Below, piece after piece: positions 25,845 through 35,070 of a DNA stretch of 64,000 nucleotides. Every line of letters begins with the position of its first letter. Position 1 is the stretch's first letter. Source of the stretch: Rheinheimera riviphila (GTDB lineage Bacteria; Pseudomonadota; Gammaproteobacteria; Enterobacterales; Alteromonadaceae); the NCBI RefSeq assembly GCF_004005945.1, contig NZ_SACS01000001.1, positions 186,001 to 250,000 on the forward strand, in the 5' to 3' direction. The position numbers and the translations under genes are program-made. Under the pieces are notes generated by a model that was not told the origin of the DNA, made no database searches, and was given only the letters and a program-made list of their open reading frames with translations.

Positions 25845-28800
25845 TCAAACTTTTTCATGACGCTGTTTCGATTGGCATGCCAAATAATAGCGACGTAAAA
25901 AATCGTACACGACAAACTCCTGTTCACGGCCATAGGCTTTAAACATGCGGTTATTAAACATATGCAGCAGTGAATGTAATAAGGTGTCCAAAGTACAACT
26001 GAGTTTTTGTTGTTGCTGTAGCGCGACAATCTGCTGCACCACAGGCCTGAGCTGTTGTATCAACTGCTGCCGTAGTACCAACATCTGGTGTCGCGGTTGC
26101 TCATCGGTGCCTGACAGCAACGCCTGGAAGTCCTGCTGTAGCTGCCCCTGATAATCACGGTATTTTTTGCCTAATTGCGTGCGCAAATAGGCATGCTCCT
26201 GGAATTCCTGGCCAAAACGCTGCCGCAATTCGCTGATTAAATTCAGCTTTTGCGCTGCATCATAGTCAAAGACATCCAATAAAGCGTCCGCTCCCAGCAA
26301 AGCCATGCGCCAACGCACTGATTCACCATGCTCGGTGATCAAGGCCAGACCGGCCAACACAAATTCGCTGTCCGCCTGAAACAGCTGTTCTGCCAGGATC
26401 ACCGCCTCATCACCGCCATAGCGCTCTACTTCGCGCTGATAGGTAAAGAGTTCAATTTTACGCACCCGCTGACTCACCAACCAGCTTGCTAATTGCTGAT
26501 GTAATAACGGTAGTACCTGACCATACAAAACGGACGGCTCGCCAAATAAGCGCAAACGCACATGCCAGTCCGGATCGCCATAACGAATAAAGAACCATTG
26601 CTGCACCCATCCTTGTCGCTGACATTGCTGGAGTAACGGCGCGATGCTCTGTGTCAGTACCTGCTCGGCGGTACTTTGTGCGGCATAGATTTTCAGACTC
26701 AGCCATTCAGAGCCTGGCGCAAAATCCCGTTGAATAGTTGGGTCCAATTGCTTGGCGGGATGTTGTTGCAACGTCACAAAAGGTTTCGCCTGCGGATTTA
26801 GCATAGGCACAATGATTTCGTGCGCAAAAGCGCCTTCATCATTAAATACCACGCTTTGGTACTGCATGATCAGTGACTCTTTTAACAGGATTTGTTGCTG
26901 TCCGGTGGTCTCGGCCAGCAACATGGCAATCATTACCGGGTGATGCAGATCAACCGTCAGCACATTATCACTCACCGCATAACAGACATATCTGGGCAAC
27001 TGGTAGCGTAGTTCCAGCGCCTGAAAAGCCTCGGCCTGCCAGTTGTCATTCACAAGTAATGCTTCCAGTAAACTACGCTCCACCTGCCACTGCGCCTCTT
27101 GCAAAATGACATGTTCAAGCATCACCCGCGGTTGTCGTTCCAACGGCAACAAAGCAGCAGGGGTGCTATAACGTGGCAGCTGGGCTTGCTGATGTTGCAG
27201 CATGCATAAAAAGCGATAGATGCCTAAACTGCGGGAGGAATAATTGTGGGCAGAGGTTAACCGGGGTATCACTTGTTTGTTCAATCGCTTTGACCACAAT
27301 TTGACCTGACCCGCTTCGACAAACACATACAGATCGCGCACCGGGATCTGCCGCTCTGCTGGCAGTTCGGTGTCAGCCAAAAACACAATCTCATACTGCC
27401 GCAATGCCGGCCGCGCAATCACATTACCGGGACGCCCGTCTGGCATATGGACCACTTCGGCAAAAACAACATCTGGCGATAAGGCTTCTTCTGCAGCCAA
27501 GTAGGCACTAACCTGCTGTTGAAGCTGCTGATCCAAGTGACAAAATCGTCCTAACAAATTTGCCCCGGAAGGCCCTGAATAACCATGATAATGCAATAAC
27601 AATTGTCCATCGTGATCCTGATAACAACTGACGTTCGCGGCAAAAGCAGCTGGCAACTGCTGCCACAACAGCGCTTGATCAACATTTTTTAACAGGTCGT
27701 CACTGCTTAGCTGGATCGCTGCCGTATTCGCTTGCTGCTGCATGGCTTTGAACATTTGTAGTTCGAGCGCACTTTGCGACGGCTTTTTTCCGGGACGATT
27801 GCGATTGGCGATATTGATCCCGGCCAATAAAGGTGTTTCGTAGCCGGTGTCGGCAGAAAACGTAATTCCAGTCTCATCATCCAGCAGCTGCAACAGCCGT
27901 ACAAACCGGCCTTCAAAACGTTGCTGAAACTGATTGATGAACTCCTGCAACGGATTGTCTGCAGTTGTTGTTTGGGCTTTTAACGTCAGTAAGGTTCGCT
28001 CCAGCGCCATCTGCAAACTGCTGTCAAGCTTTGAAGCTGTCATCGACCGTCGAACATCGGTCTGAAACAATTTATTCTCAGACACCTTGTAGGGGAGCTG
28101 TTGCAACTGCTGCACTACTGCCTGATAGTCCTGCGGCGTGGCAGCTTGTTGCTGATCAAAAGTAGCCAATTGTGTTAATGCCACTTGCAGCCGCTCACCC
28201 TCGTGCTGGTTCCCGGCCTGCAATAACGACTGCACAAAGGATTTATCCGGCTGACCACTGGTTAATGGCAGCTTTAAATCGGCGATCAAGACCTGTTCCT
28301 GGATCAACTGCTGTAGATAGTGTCCGACGTCCTGTTGATCAGCTTCAGGATGGCGTGCACAAAACAACTGAATGAACTCACTTTGTAATTTTGGTTCAGC
28401 CGCGACATCCAGCATGCTTTCCAACGCTTCGTCCAGTTCAACCGAGCTTAAACGGTATTGGCGCTGCGAAGCAGATTGATAAGGTTCGATATAATGAAGG
28501 TGCGAGCCCATGCGATATAACGTGCTGTTGGGAGCATAACGCAGAAGCTGCTGCCCCTCCGGGCTTTGTGCCCATTCCTGCTGAATAGTTGCCAGATAAA
28601 ACATATCCAGCCGGGTTTTGCGTCCATCCAATTGCAGATGACCAGGCCGCAAAGCCGTGGTATCGGCGAAAAAACCGGTGGCCACTCCCGAAAACAACCC
28701 GAAGGGCGTTGGTCTGCTACTCATCCGGATCAGATATTTTAATAATGCCACCGTCACCTTGCGGCCAGATTTACTCTGCGGTTTGTCGCGCCATAATTCC

Positions 28801-28985
28801 AACCTTTCCAACAATGAAGGACTGGCTAAATAAATGGCCTCCAACACCCCCGGCGACGCTAACCAACTGCTGAGGTAATCCAAAAGCCCGGTTTCTGTCA
28901 CCGGCAAATCGCAGATTTTATTTACACTTAACCTGGGCAAACGAACGACAAAAAAGTCTGCCTTACATTCAGTTTTACGGCTCAT
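25845..28985 (-). CDS. lanB: class I lanthipeptide dehydratase LanB (full length)
   Basis: A 1046-residue single-chain LanB. The N-terminal glutamylation domain shows RMSSRPTPFGLFSG (residues 88-100, nearly identical to NisB) and LGIYRFLCMLQHQ. The C-terminal elimination (SpaB_C) domain has WFFIRYGDPDWHVRLRLFG (~798-816), matching NisB Arg784/Arg786, and TYQREVERYGGDE (~850), matching Glu823/Arg826. It should use glutamyl-tRNA-Glu to activate core Ser/Thr and then eliminate glutamate to give dehydroalanine/dehydrobutyrine. Fusion of both domains in one chain differs from split Bacteroidetes enzymes such as those of pinensin. It follows lanC by 20 bp; AAGGTG precedes the ATG. Confidence 0.96.
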   Translation of the reverse strand: MSRKTECKADFFVVRLPRLSVNKICDLPVTETGLLDYLSSWLASPGVLEAIYLASPSLLERLELWRDKPQSKSGRKVTVALLKYLIRMSSRPTPFGLFSGVATGFFADTTALRPGHLQLDGRKTRLDMFYLATIQQEWAQSPEGQQLLRYAPNSTLYRMGSHLHYIEPYQSASQRQYRLSSVELDEALESMLDVAAEPKLQSEFIQLFCARHPEADQQDVGHYLQQLIQEQVLIADLKLPLTSGQPDKSFVQSLLQAGNQHEGERLQVALTQLATFDQQQAATPQDYQAVVQQLQQLPYKVSENKLFQTDVRRSMTASKLDSSLQMALERTLLTLKAQTTTADNPLQEFINQFQQRFEGRFVRLLQLLDDETGITFSADTGYETPLLAGINIANRNRPGKKPSQSALELQMFKAMQQQANTAAIQLSSDDLLKNVDQALLWQQLPAAFAANVSCYQDHDGQLLLHYHGYSGPSGANLLGRFCHLDQQLQQQVSAYLAAEEALSPDVVFAEVVHMPDGRPGNVIARPALRQYEIVFLADTELPAERQIPVRDLYVFVEAGQVKLWSKRLNKQVIPRLTSAHNYSSRSLGIYRFLCMLQHQQAQLPRYSTPAALLPLERQPRVMLEHVILQEAQWQVERSLLEALLVNDNWQAEAFQALELRYQLPRYVCYAVSDNVLTVDLHHPVMIAMLLAETTGQQQILLKESLIMQYQSVVFNDEGAFAHEIIVPMLNPQAKPFVTLQQHPAKQLDPTIQRDFAPGSEWLSLKIYAAQSTAEQVLTQSIAPLLQQCQRQGWVQQWFFIRYGDPDWHVRLRLFGEPSVLYGQVLPLLHQQLASWLVSQRVRKIELFTYQREVERYGGDEAVILAEQLFQADSEFVLAGLALITEHGESVRWRMALLGADALLDVFDYDAAQKLNLISELRQRFGQEFQEHAYLRTQLGKKYRDYQGQLQQDFQALLSGTDEQPRHQMLVLRQQLIQQLRPVVQQIVALQQQQKLSCTLDTLLHSLLHMFNNRMFKAYGREQEFVVYDFLRRYYLACQSKQRHEKV

Positions 28986-29005
28986 AGCACACCTTGTTCT
29001 TATTC

Positions 29006-30205
29006 TCAGGCTAACAACAGTGCATCAACCCAATCTGGTTCCTGACCATCGGCGATCAGTAAGCAAAGCCCAACACCGGCATATCCGCTCAGGAAGGAGC
29101 TATCCTCTTCAAAATGCCTGTTATCGGGGCCATCTTTCAGCTTGTGGAAGCCAGCCAGTCCTTGCTGCTCAAAGCGTTGTAAGACAAAGTCTCGCCAGAA
29201 AGACACGACCGCATCAATTTTTGGATGCGGATAATATTGCCTTAACAAAATAAAGATTAAGACGAGGCCAGCCGCGCCATGACAAAAACCGGCATCATGA
29301 ATCATCGCTTCATTCGGACTCCGACTGCTGGCATGCAAACTAATTTTACATGCCACATCGGTAAAGCGCTGTTCCGACAATAACAAGCCGGCACGGAACA
29401 GGGTTAATGCAATCGTGGCATCGCCATAACACCACCCCAATCTGGATTTAGCCGGATAACCAACAAGATTGGCAAAATAGCTACCGTATAATTCAGGATC
29501 TTGCTGTGCTTTTAATAACCAATTGCAACCAGCACGCAAGGTATTCATCGCGTTTTGTCGTTTACTTTTGTCGGTTATCGAAGGGATTAGCGCCACCAGT
29601 GCAGCCAACGTACCCGGCACTCCATGAGCCAACCCCAAGTTAAATTCTTGTTCAGTCGATGCCTTAATCAAACAATAAGTAGAGGACTTGTGCGTGGGCC
29701 AGGCGCACTCCTGCTCATTAAAGAATTGTGCGCGTCCAACTATTTTATCGACCAGCTTTTCAACCAGTTCAACCCCCTGGCCGTGTCGTGCACGCCGGGC
29801 AGCATAAGCAGCAATCCCATTCAAGCCGAGCACATATTCGTATTCATCGCTCGCAGTCACTGACATCACATAATCACCAAGTGCCATGTCGGTGTTCGCA
29901 TTAAAATCTGCCTGATACTCTGTGTCATTGAGGATGAATTCATAAAGCCAGGCGATACCTGATAAACCATATCCAAAGCTCATTGGATAAGGCGTGTGCA
30001 GGTTGGGAGATAAATCGTCAAGCAAGGCTTCTAACTGAAGGTTTGAAACCGATGCAGGTACCGAACGTGCTGCGCACCATAAAAATAAAAGTTGGCCAGC
30101 CCGGCCCGCTAAAAAACCAGGCTCTTCCACAGGACTCAGGTTTTTGACAATATGTTCAGTAAGCAAATTTACAATGTTTCTAATACTGGCTTGCGCAACG
30201 GCCAA
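29006..30205 (-). CDS. lanC: lanthionine synthetase C-like cyclase LanC
   Basis: A 399-residue LanC-fold cyclase that joins cysteine thiols to dehydrated residues. The zinc ligands are Cys259 in GWCYGD, Cys308 and His309 in FCHGAAGL; His194 in GLAHGVPGT matches catalytic NisC His212. Where NisC has Asp141 (DVIEGLSG) this protein appears to read Glu123 (EYVLGLNG), a conservative change. The start codon is TTG at 30205, with GGAG at ideal 6-nt spacing and no alternative ATG nearby. It lies 82 bp after the precursor gene, beyond a hairpin terminator, and 20 bp before lanB. The rare start and attenuator should keep enzyme below precursor levels. Confidence 0.95.
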   Translation of the reverse strand: MAVAQASIRNIVNLLTEHIVKNLSPVEEPGFLAGRAGQLLFLWCAARSVPASVSNLQLEALLDDLSPNLHTPYPMSFGYGLSGIAWLYEFILNDTEYQADFNANTDMALGDYVMSVTASDEYEYVLGLNGIAAYAARRARHGQGVELVEKLVDKIVGRAQFFNEQECAWPTHKSSTYCLIKASTEQEFNLGLAHGVPGTLAALVALIPSITDKSKRQNAMNTLRAGCNWLLKAQQDPELYGSYFANLVGYPAKSRLGWCYGDATIALTLFRAGLLLSEQRFTDVACKISLHASSRSPNEAMIHDAGFCHGAAGLVLIFILLRQYYPHPKIDAVVSFWRDFVLQRFEQQGLAGFHKLKDGPDNRHFEEDSSFLSGYAGVGLCLLIADGQEPDWVDALLLA

Positions 30206-30236
30206 GGTATACTCCTACACTCAATTGATCTTCCTG

Positions 30237-30266
30237 ACAAAAAGCAAGAGGAAACCCTCTTGCTTT
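30237..30266 (-). terminator. attenuating terminator between precursor and lanC
   Basis: An 11-bp perfect stem (AAAGCAAGAGG and CCTCTTGCTTT, 4-nt loop, 30241-30266) is followed on the minus strand by TTTTT and sits 21 bp past the precursor stop. All downstream genes run the same way, so partial read-through is expected; precursor-heavy transcripts are usual in lanthipeptide operons. Confidence 0.8.
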
Positions 30267-30287
30267 CACAACGTCATTCAGCAGCTA

Positions 30288-30524
30288 TTATGGGATCATG
30301 CAGCAAATGTTGGTCCAGCCGAACGGATCAGACGGACAACCCTGTTCATTTGCAGTCACAAGACCACCACCACCGCCGCCGCCACAACCTGCAGCAGGTG
30401 TACTTGGTGTGCAACAGCCACAAGTACAGTTACCACCAGCAATTTGTGGGGTCAGATCATTAGGCAGCGCTTGGTTATCCAGAGACAGATTTACGAGTTG
30501 TGATTTTTTTAAGTTCAGTTTCAT
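30288..30524 (-). CDS. lanA: class I lanthipeptide precursor peptide LanA
   Basis: A 78-residue peptide. The leader (1-31) starts MKLNLKKSQLVNLSLDNQ, with a VNLSLD segment that may serve like the nisin FNLD dehydratase-binding box, and ends IAGG, a double-glycine site for the C39 exporter. The core (32-78) has eight Cys (33, 35, 37, 38, 47, 63, 74, 75), seven Ser/Thr (34, 39, 41, 42, 57, 65, 71) and seven consecutive Gly (48-54). At most seven thioether rings are possible, leaving at least one Cys. The start at 30524 has GGA about 10 nt upstream; an in-frame ATG 23 codons earlier lacks support. It heads the lan operon with its own AT-rich promoter region. No gene annotator would call it by size alone; context is decisive. 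Confidence 0.92.
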   Translation of the reverse strand: MKLNLKKSQLVNLSLDNQALPNDLTPQIAGGNCTCGCCTPSTPAAGCGGGGGGGLVTANEQGCPSDPFGWTNICCMIP

Positions 30525-30970
30525 TATTTTTTTCCTGTTGTTCTCACCTGACAAACTCAGGTAAGCAACAGATATCAGCAACAAATTCCACATTCAATAA
30601 AGTTGATTATTTATCACAACATTATCAAGAAAATATCAAATTACGCAACAACACCCTTTAGATAAATATTAATTAAGTTGTTATTTAACAATTACTTGCA
30701 GAAATATCAGCCTAATGGACATTTAACATGTTGCAAAGCCATGCACCAGCAAATCAGTCCGATCCGGATACCGCACTTTGCGACAGCTACGCTGCTGCCC
30801 GAAAAAATTGCCAGAGCGCCCCGCTCGCACCACACAGACACATCGTTCATACAATCAACAGAAATACCGTTATCGATATCCCGTAATCCGCAGGCAGGTG
30901 ATGCGATAAATGTTGAAGAGGGTGTTCAACCTAAAGATACAGATAAAGTCACAAACCAGAATTTCACCGA
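30525..30970 (-). other. AT-rich leader and promoter region of the lanthipeptide operon
   Basis: The 490-bp space between purL and lanA is much richer in A+T (especially 30595-30720) than the flanks. Just before lanA a small hairpin, ACCTGA-GTTTG-TCAGGT, could affect translation of the leader. Farther upstream (30720-30970) nothing was recognised; an ORF on the plus strand here runs into purL antisense and is not supported. Confidence 0.5.
30611..30639 (-). promoter_or_regulatory. candidate promoter of lanA
   Basis: Minus-strand TTGATA (30639-30634) and TGATAA (30616-30611, preceded by TG) are 17 bp apart, about 90 bp before the lanA start. No regulator gene accompanies the cluster. Confidence 0.4.
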
Positions 30971-30971
30971 C

Positions 30972-30999
30972 AAAAAAGCCTGCACAAGGCAGGCTTTTT
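30972..30999 (-). terminator. terminator of purL
   Basis: AAAAGCCTGC-ACAA-GGCAGGCTTTT forms a strong stem with T-runs on either strand, 16 bp after the purL stop. It insulates purL from the lanthipeptide operon. Confidence 0.88.
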
Positions 31000-31014
31000 C
31001 CGAAATTCTTAGAA

Positions 31015-34000
31015 TTAACCTAAGAAAATCCGACCGTTGCGGAACATCCGCATCCACGGGCTATCTTCTTGCCACTCGTCCGGATGCCAGCTGTTGCTGA
31101 CTGCACGGAATACCCGCTCCGGGTGCGGCATCATAATCGTCACACGACCATCGGTGGTGGTCAGTGCAGTAATACCGTTTGGCGAACCGTTCGGGTTGTT
31201 TGGATATTGCTGCGTCACCTGACCGTGGTTATCAACAAAGCGCAGTGCGATGGTGCCGCTTTGCTCAGCTGCCGCTAAAGCTGCCGCATTGGCAAATTCA
31301 GCATGACCTTCACCGTGCGAAACCGCGATTGGCATTTGTGAACCAGCCATGCCAGCCATCAGTACCGACGGGCTTTGCTGCACTTGCACCAGGCTAAACC
31401 GTGCTTCAAAACGGTCTGACTTATTGCGCACAAACCGTGGCCATAACTCCGCACCCGGGATCAGCGACTTCAGGTTCGATACCATCTGACAACCGTTACA
31501 AACGCCCAGCGTGAATGTGCTGTCGCGTTCAAAGAACCGGGCAAATTCGCTACGCGCTTTGTCGTTAAACAAAATCGACTTGGCCCAACCTTCACCGGCG
31601 CCTAATACGTCACCGTAAGAGAAACCGCCACAAGCGACTAAGCCGTTAAATTCTTCCAGGCCACGACGACCGGACAGAATATCTGACATATGCACGTCAA
31701 CCGCGGTAAAACCAGCGCGGTTAAAGGCAGCTGCCATCTCGACATGCGAGTTGACGCCTTGTTCACGCAGCACGGCAATCCGTGGTTTGACGCCTTTGAG
31801 GATATAAGGCGCTGCTACATCTTCATTTAAATCAAAGCTTAACTTAACGTTGAGGCCTGGATCGGTTTTATCCGACTTAGCTTCAAACTCTTGCTTGGCG
31901 CAATCCGGGTTATCCCGCAGCGCCTGCATTTGATAAGTGGTTTCAGCCCAAATACTACGCAGACGCGTGCGTGAATCGCTGAAGATCACCTTGCCTGCAC
32001 GGCGTACTGTCAGCTCGTCGCTGTTGTTTACCGCGCCTAACAGATGGCTGTTGGCTGCCAGGTTAAAATCAGCAAGCACTTGTTGCACATAACCAAGTTC
32101 TGAATCTGCCACCTGAATGACGGCACCCAGCTCTTCACTGAACAGCACGGTTAAGTCGTCTTGTGAAGCGTTGCCTAAAGCAGACACATCTACAGTCCAG
32201 CCCGCTTTACCAGCAAAAGCCATTTCCGCTAATGTCAGCAGCACACCACCGTCTGAGCGGTCATGGTAAGCCAGCAGTTTTTGCTCGTTGGTTAATGTCT
32301 GAATTGCATTAAAGAAGTTGATCAAAAGTTCTGGCGAGGCCAAATCCGGAGCTGACTGTCCAAGCTGTTTGTACACCTGCGCTAAACAAGAGGCACCTAA
32401 GCGGTTTTCACCCAGGCCCAAATCAATCAGTAATAACGACGAAGCGCCTTTATCGGTGCGAAGTTGTGGCGTGACGGTTTTACGCACATCTTCAACCCGG
32501 GCAAAAGCCGTGATCACTAACGACAATGGCGACGTCACCGCTTTTTCTTGACCGTTTTGCTGCCATTTGGTTTTCATCGACATCGAGTCTTTACCCACCG
32601 GAATCGTCACTTCCAAGGCTGGACATAACTCTTCACCAATGGCTTTGACCGCAGCGTATAAACCGGCGTCTTCACCCGGGTGACCGGCTGCTGACATCCA
32701 GTTGGCTGACAATTTAATCCGTTTTAATTCACCAATATCAGTGGCGGCGATGTTGGTGATGGCTTCCGCCACCGCCAAACGCGCTGAAGCAGCAAAGTCT
32801 AACAACGCAACCGGCGTACGTTCGCCCAATGACATGGCTTCGCCATGATAAGTATCAAGTGCAGCGGTGGTGACCGCACAGTTGGCCACCGGCACCTGCC
32901 ATGGGCCGACCATTTGGTCGCGCGCTACCATACCGGTGACAGAACGGTCACCGATGCTGATTAAAAAGGTTTTTTCAGCGATAGTCGGTAAACGTAATAA
33001 CCGTTCAGTCGCTTCAGTAACGCTAACACCGGCAAAATCTAACGCCTTACCAGCCGTTTGTTTCGACGCTACATCGCGGTGCATTTTTGGCGCTTTGCCA
33101 AGAAGGACCGACAACGGCAAGTCGATTGGCGTATTGCCAAAATGCTTATCCGACAGCGTTAAATGTTTCTCAGCAGTTGCTTCACCCACCACCGCATAAG
33201 GGGCACGTTCGCGTTTACAGATTTGCTCAAACACCGGCATTTTGTCAGCCGGAATCGCCATCACATAACGCTCTTGCGATTCGTTACACCAAATTTCCAG
33301 CGGCGACATGCCTGGCTCGTCGTTAGGGACGTTACGCAGTTCAAAGTTACCGCCCACACCACCGTCGTTCACCAGCTCAGGGAAGGCGTTGGATAAACCA
33401 CCGGCACCGACGTCGTGAATAAACACGATTGGGTTGTCCGCGCCTAACTGCCAGCAGCGGTCAATCACTTCCTGACAACGGCGTTCAATTTCCGGATTTT
33501 CCCGTTGCACTGACGCAAAATCCAAGTCTTCCGCCGACTGGCCTGACGCCATTGACGAAGCTGCACCACCGCCCAAACCGATATTCATCGCCGGGCCGCC
33601 GAGCACCACTAATTTAGCGCCAACCGGTAAATCGCCTTTTTGCACATGTTCAGCGCGAATATTACCGAGGCCACCGGCCAGCATAATTGGCTTGTGGTAA
33701 CCACGCACTTCGTCGCCGTTATGGCTTGGCACTTTTTCTTCATAGGTGCGGAAATAACCTAAGATATTCGGCCGGCCAAATTCATTGTTAAACGCCGCGC
33801 CGCCGAGTGGGCCGTCGATCATAATATCGAGCGCTGTCACAATCCGGTCTGGTTTACCAAAATCGGTTTCCCACGGCTGTTCAAAACCCGGAATGCGTAA
33901 GTTTGATACCGAGAAACCAACCAAACCCGCTTTTGGCTTAGAACCAACACCGGTGGCGCCTTCGTCACGAATTTCGCCGCCAGAGCCAGTCGCAGCGCCT

Positions 34001-34917
34001 GGGAATGGCGAAATCGCCGTTGGGTGGTTGTGAGTTTCCACTTTCATCAGCACATGAATATCTTCATGGTGATATTGGTATTCTTGAGTGTCTGGTTTTG
34101 GGAAAAACCGGCCGGCTTTGGAGCCTTCCATTACCGCAGCGTTGTCTTTGTAGGCTGACAACACATAATCCGGCGTGACTGCCATGGTGTTTTTAATCAT
34201 TTTAAACAGCGATTTAGGCTGCTCTACGCCGTCGATGGTCCAATCGGCGTTAAAAATTTTGTGACGGCAATGCTCAGAGTTAGCCTGCGCGAACATATAA
34301 AGTTCGATGTCGTTTGGATTACGGCCTAAGGTGTTGAAATTGCTGACCAGATAGTCGATTTCATCATCGGCCAGCGCCAAACCTAAACGGATATTGGCTT
34401 CGACTAATGCTTCGCGGCCACCGGCTAAGATATCCACCGATGCTAACATCGCAGGTTCAGCTTTGCGGAATAAGGCCTGGGCTTGCGTGAGTTCAGTAAA
34501 CACCGACTCCATCATCCGGTCATGCAACAGCGCCGCCACTTGTTGCTGCTCAGCTGCCGTTAATGCCCGGCTGGTATCAACGTAATAAGCTAAACCACGC
34601 TCTAAGCGTTTTACCTGAGTTAAACCGCAATTATGCGCAATATCAGTGGCTTTGGATGACCATGGCGAAATGGTGCCTGGGCGTGGCGTAACCAACAGCA
34701 AAGTACCGCTGGGTTGATGACTGGTGATGGTGGGTCCGTAGGTCAGCAATTTATCGAGCACGTTTTGCTGCTCTGCGCTTAAGTCAGCGGTCAGATCGGC
34801 AAAATGGACAAACTCGGCATACAAACTGGTGACAGGCAACGCCGCTTTGGCGCATTGATCAATGAACTTTTGAATTCTGAACTCGGACAGTGCTGGTGCA
34901 CCACGCAGGATCAACAT
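31015..34917 (-). CDS. purL: phosphoribosylformylglycinamidine synthase PurL
   Basis: A 1300-residue single-chain large PurL as in gammaproteobacteria, catalysing FGAR to FGAM in purine synthesis with ATP and glutamine. The start [17 protein letters not shown] matches the E. coli protein. The AIR-synthase-like domains include [33 protein letters not shown]-type blocks (seen near residues 290-320). The C-terminal glutamine amidotransferase domain has the nucleophile Cys in [10 protein letters not shown] and His/Glu in [10 protein letters not shown]. Purine genes guaA and guaB are also in the window. A TATAAT-type -10 lies at 34971-34976. Confidence 0.98.
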   Translation of the reverse strand: MLILRGAPALSEFRIQKFIDQCAKAALPVTSLYAEFVHFADLTADLSAEQQNVLDKLLTYGPTITSHQPSGTLLLVTPRPGTISPWSSKATDIAHNCGLTQVKRLERGLAYYVDTSRALTAAEQQQVAALLHDRMMESVFTELTQAQALFRKAEPAMLASVDILAGGREALVEANIRLGLALADDEIDYLVSNFNTLGRNPNDIELYMFAQANSEHCRHKIFNADWTIDGVEQPKSLFKMIKNTMAVTPDYVLSAYKDNAAVMEGSKAGRFFPKPDTQEYQYHHEDIHVLMKVETHNHPTAISPFPGAATGSGGEIRDEGATGVGSKPKAGLVGFSVSNLRIPGFEQPWETDFGKPDRIVTALDIMIDGPLGGAAFNNEFGRPNILGYFRTYEEKVPSHNGDEVRGYHKPIMLAGGLGNIRAEHVQKGDLPVGAKLVVLGGPAMNIGLGGGAASSMASGQSAEDLDFASVQRENPEIERRCQEVIDRCWQLGADNPIVFIHDVGAGGLSNAFPELVNDGGVGGNFELRNVPNDEPGMSPLEIWCNESQERYVMAIPADKMPVFEQICKRERAPYAVVGEATAEKHLTLSDKHFGNTPIDLPLSVLLGKAPKMHRDVASKQTAGKALDFAGVSVTEATERLLRLPTIAEKTFLISIGDRSVTGMVARDQMVGPWQVPVANCAVTTAALDTYHGEAMSLGERTPVALLDFAASARLAVAEAITNIAATDIGELKRIKLSANWMSAAGHPGEDAGLYAAVKAIGEELCPALEVTIPVGKDSMSMKTKWQQNGQEKAVTSPLSLVITAFARVEDVRKTVTPQLRTDKGASSLLLIDLGLGENRLGASCLAQVYKQLGQSAPDLASPELLINFFNAIQTLTNEQKLLAYHDRSDGGVLLTLAEMAFAGKAGWTVDVSALGNASQDDLTVLFSEELGAVIQVADSELGYVQQVLADFNLAANSHLLGAVNNSDELTVRRAGKVIFSDSRTRLRSIWAETTYQMQALRDNPDCAKQEFEAKSDKTDPGLNVKLSFDLNEDVAAPYILKGVKPRIAVLREQGVNSHVEMAAAFNRAGFTAVDVHMSDILSGRRGLEEFNGLVACGGFSYGDVLGAGEGWAKSILFNDKARSEFARFFERDSTFTLGVCNGCQMVSNLKSLIPGAELWPRFVRNKSDRFEARFSLVQVQQSPSVLMAGMAGSQMPIAVSHGEGHAEFANAAALAAAEQSGTIALRFVDNHGQVTQQYPNNPNGSPNGITALTTTDGRVTIMMPHPERVFRAVSNSWHPDEWQEDSPWMRMFRNGRIFLG

Positions 34918-35009
34918 AGGCTTTTTTTCCCGTGGGTTGAACGTCGATGGAACCTCAAATCAGGCGCCGCATTATATAGAAGATCGCGTCTAAAGGGTAT
35001 GAGTAAAAA

Positions 35010-35038
35010 CTGACTGCTGCCCGGAATTTTGGTATAAC
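35010..35038 (+). promoter_or_regulatory. promoter of mltF
   Basis: CTGACT (35010-35015) and TATAAC (35033-35038) are 17 bp apart, about 30 bp before the mltF ATG. Confidence 0.55.
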
Positions 35039-35070
35039 AGGCGCCTGAAATTTAGGAAGAGTGTAGGTTG

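Noticed and set aside
30298-30564. Plus-strand ORF with a polyproline stretch
   Set aside because: It is the complement of the glycine run in the lanthipeptide precursor.
30678-31100. 140-codon plus-strand ORF between lanA and purL
   Set aside because: It runs antisense into purL, crosses the purL terminator hairpin and has no ribosome-binding site or recognisable domain.
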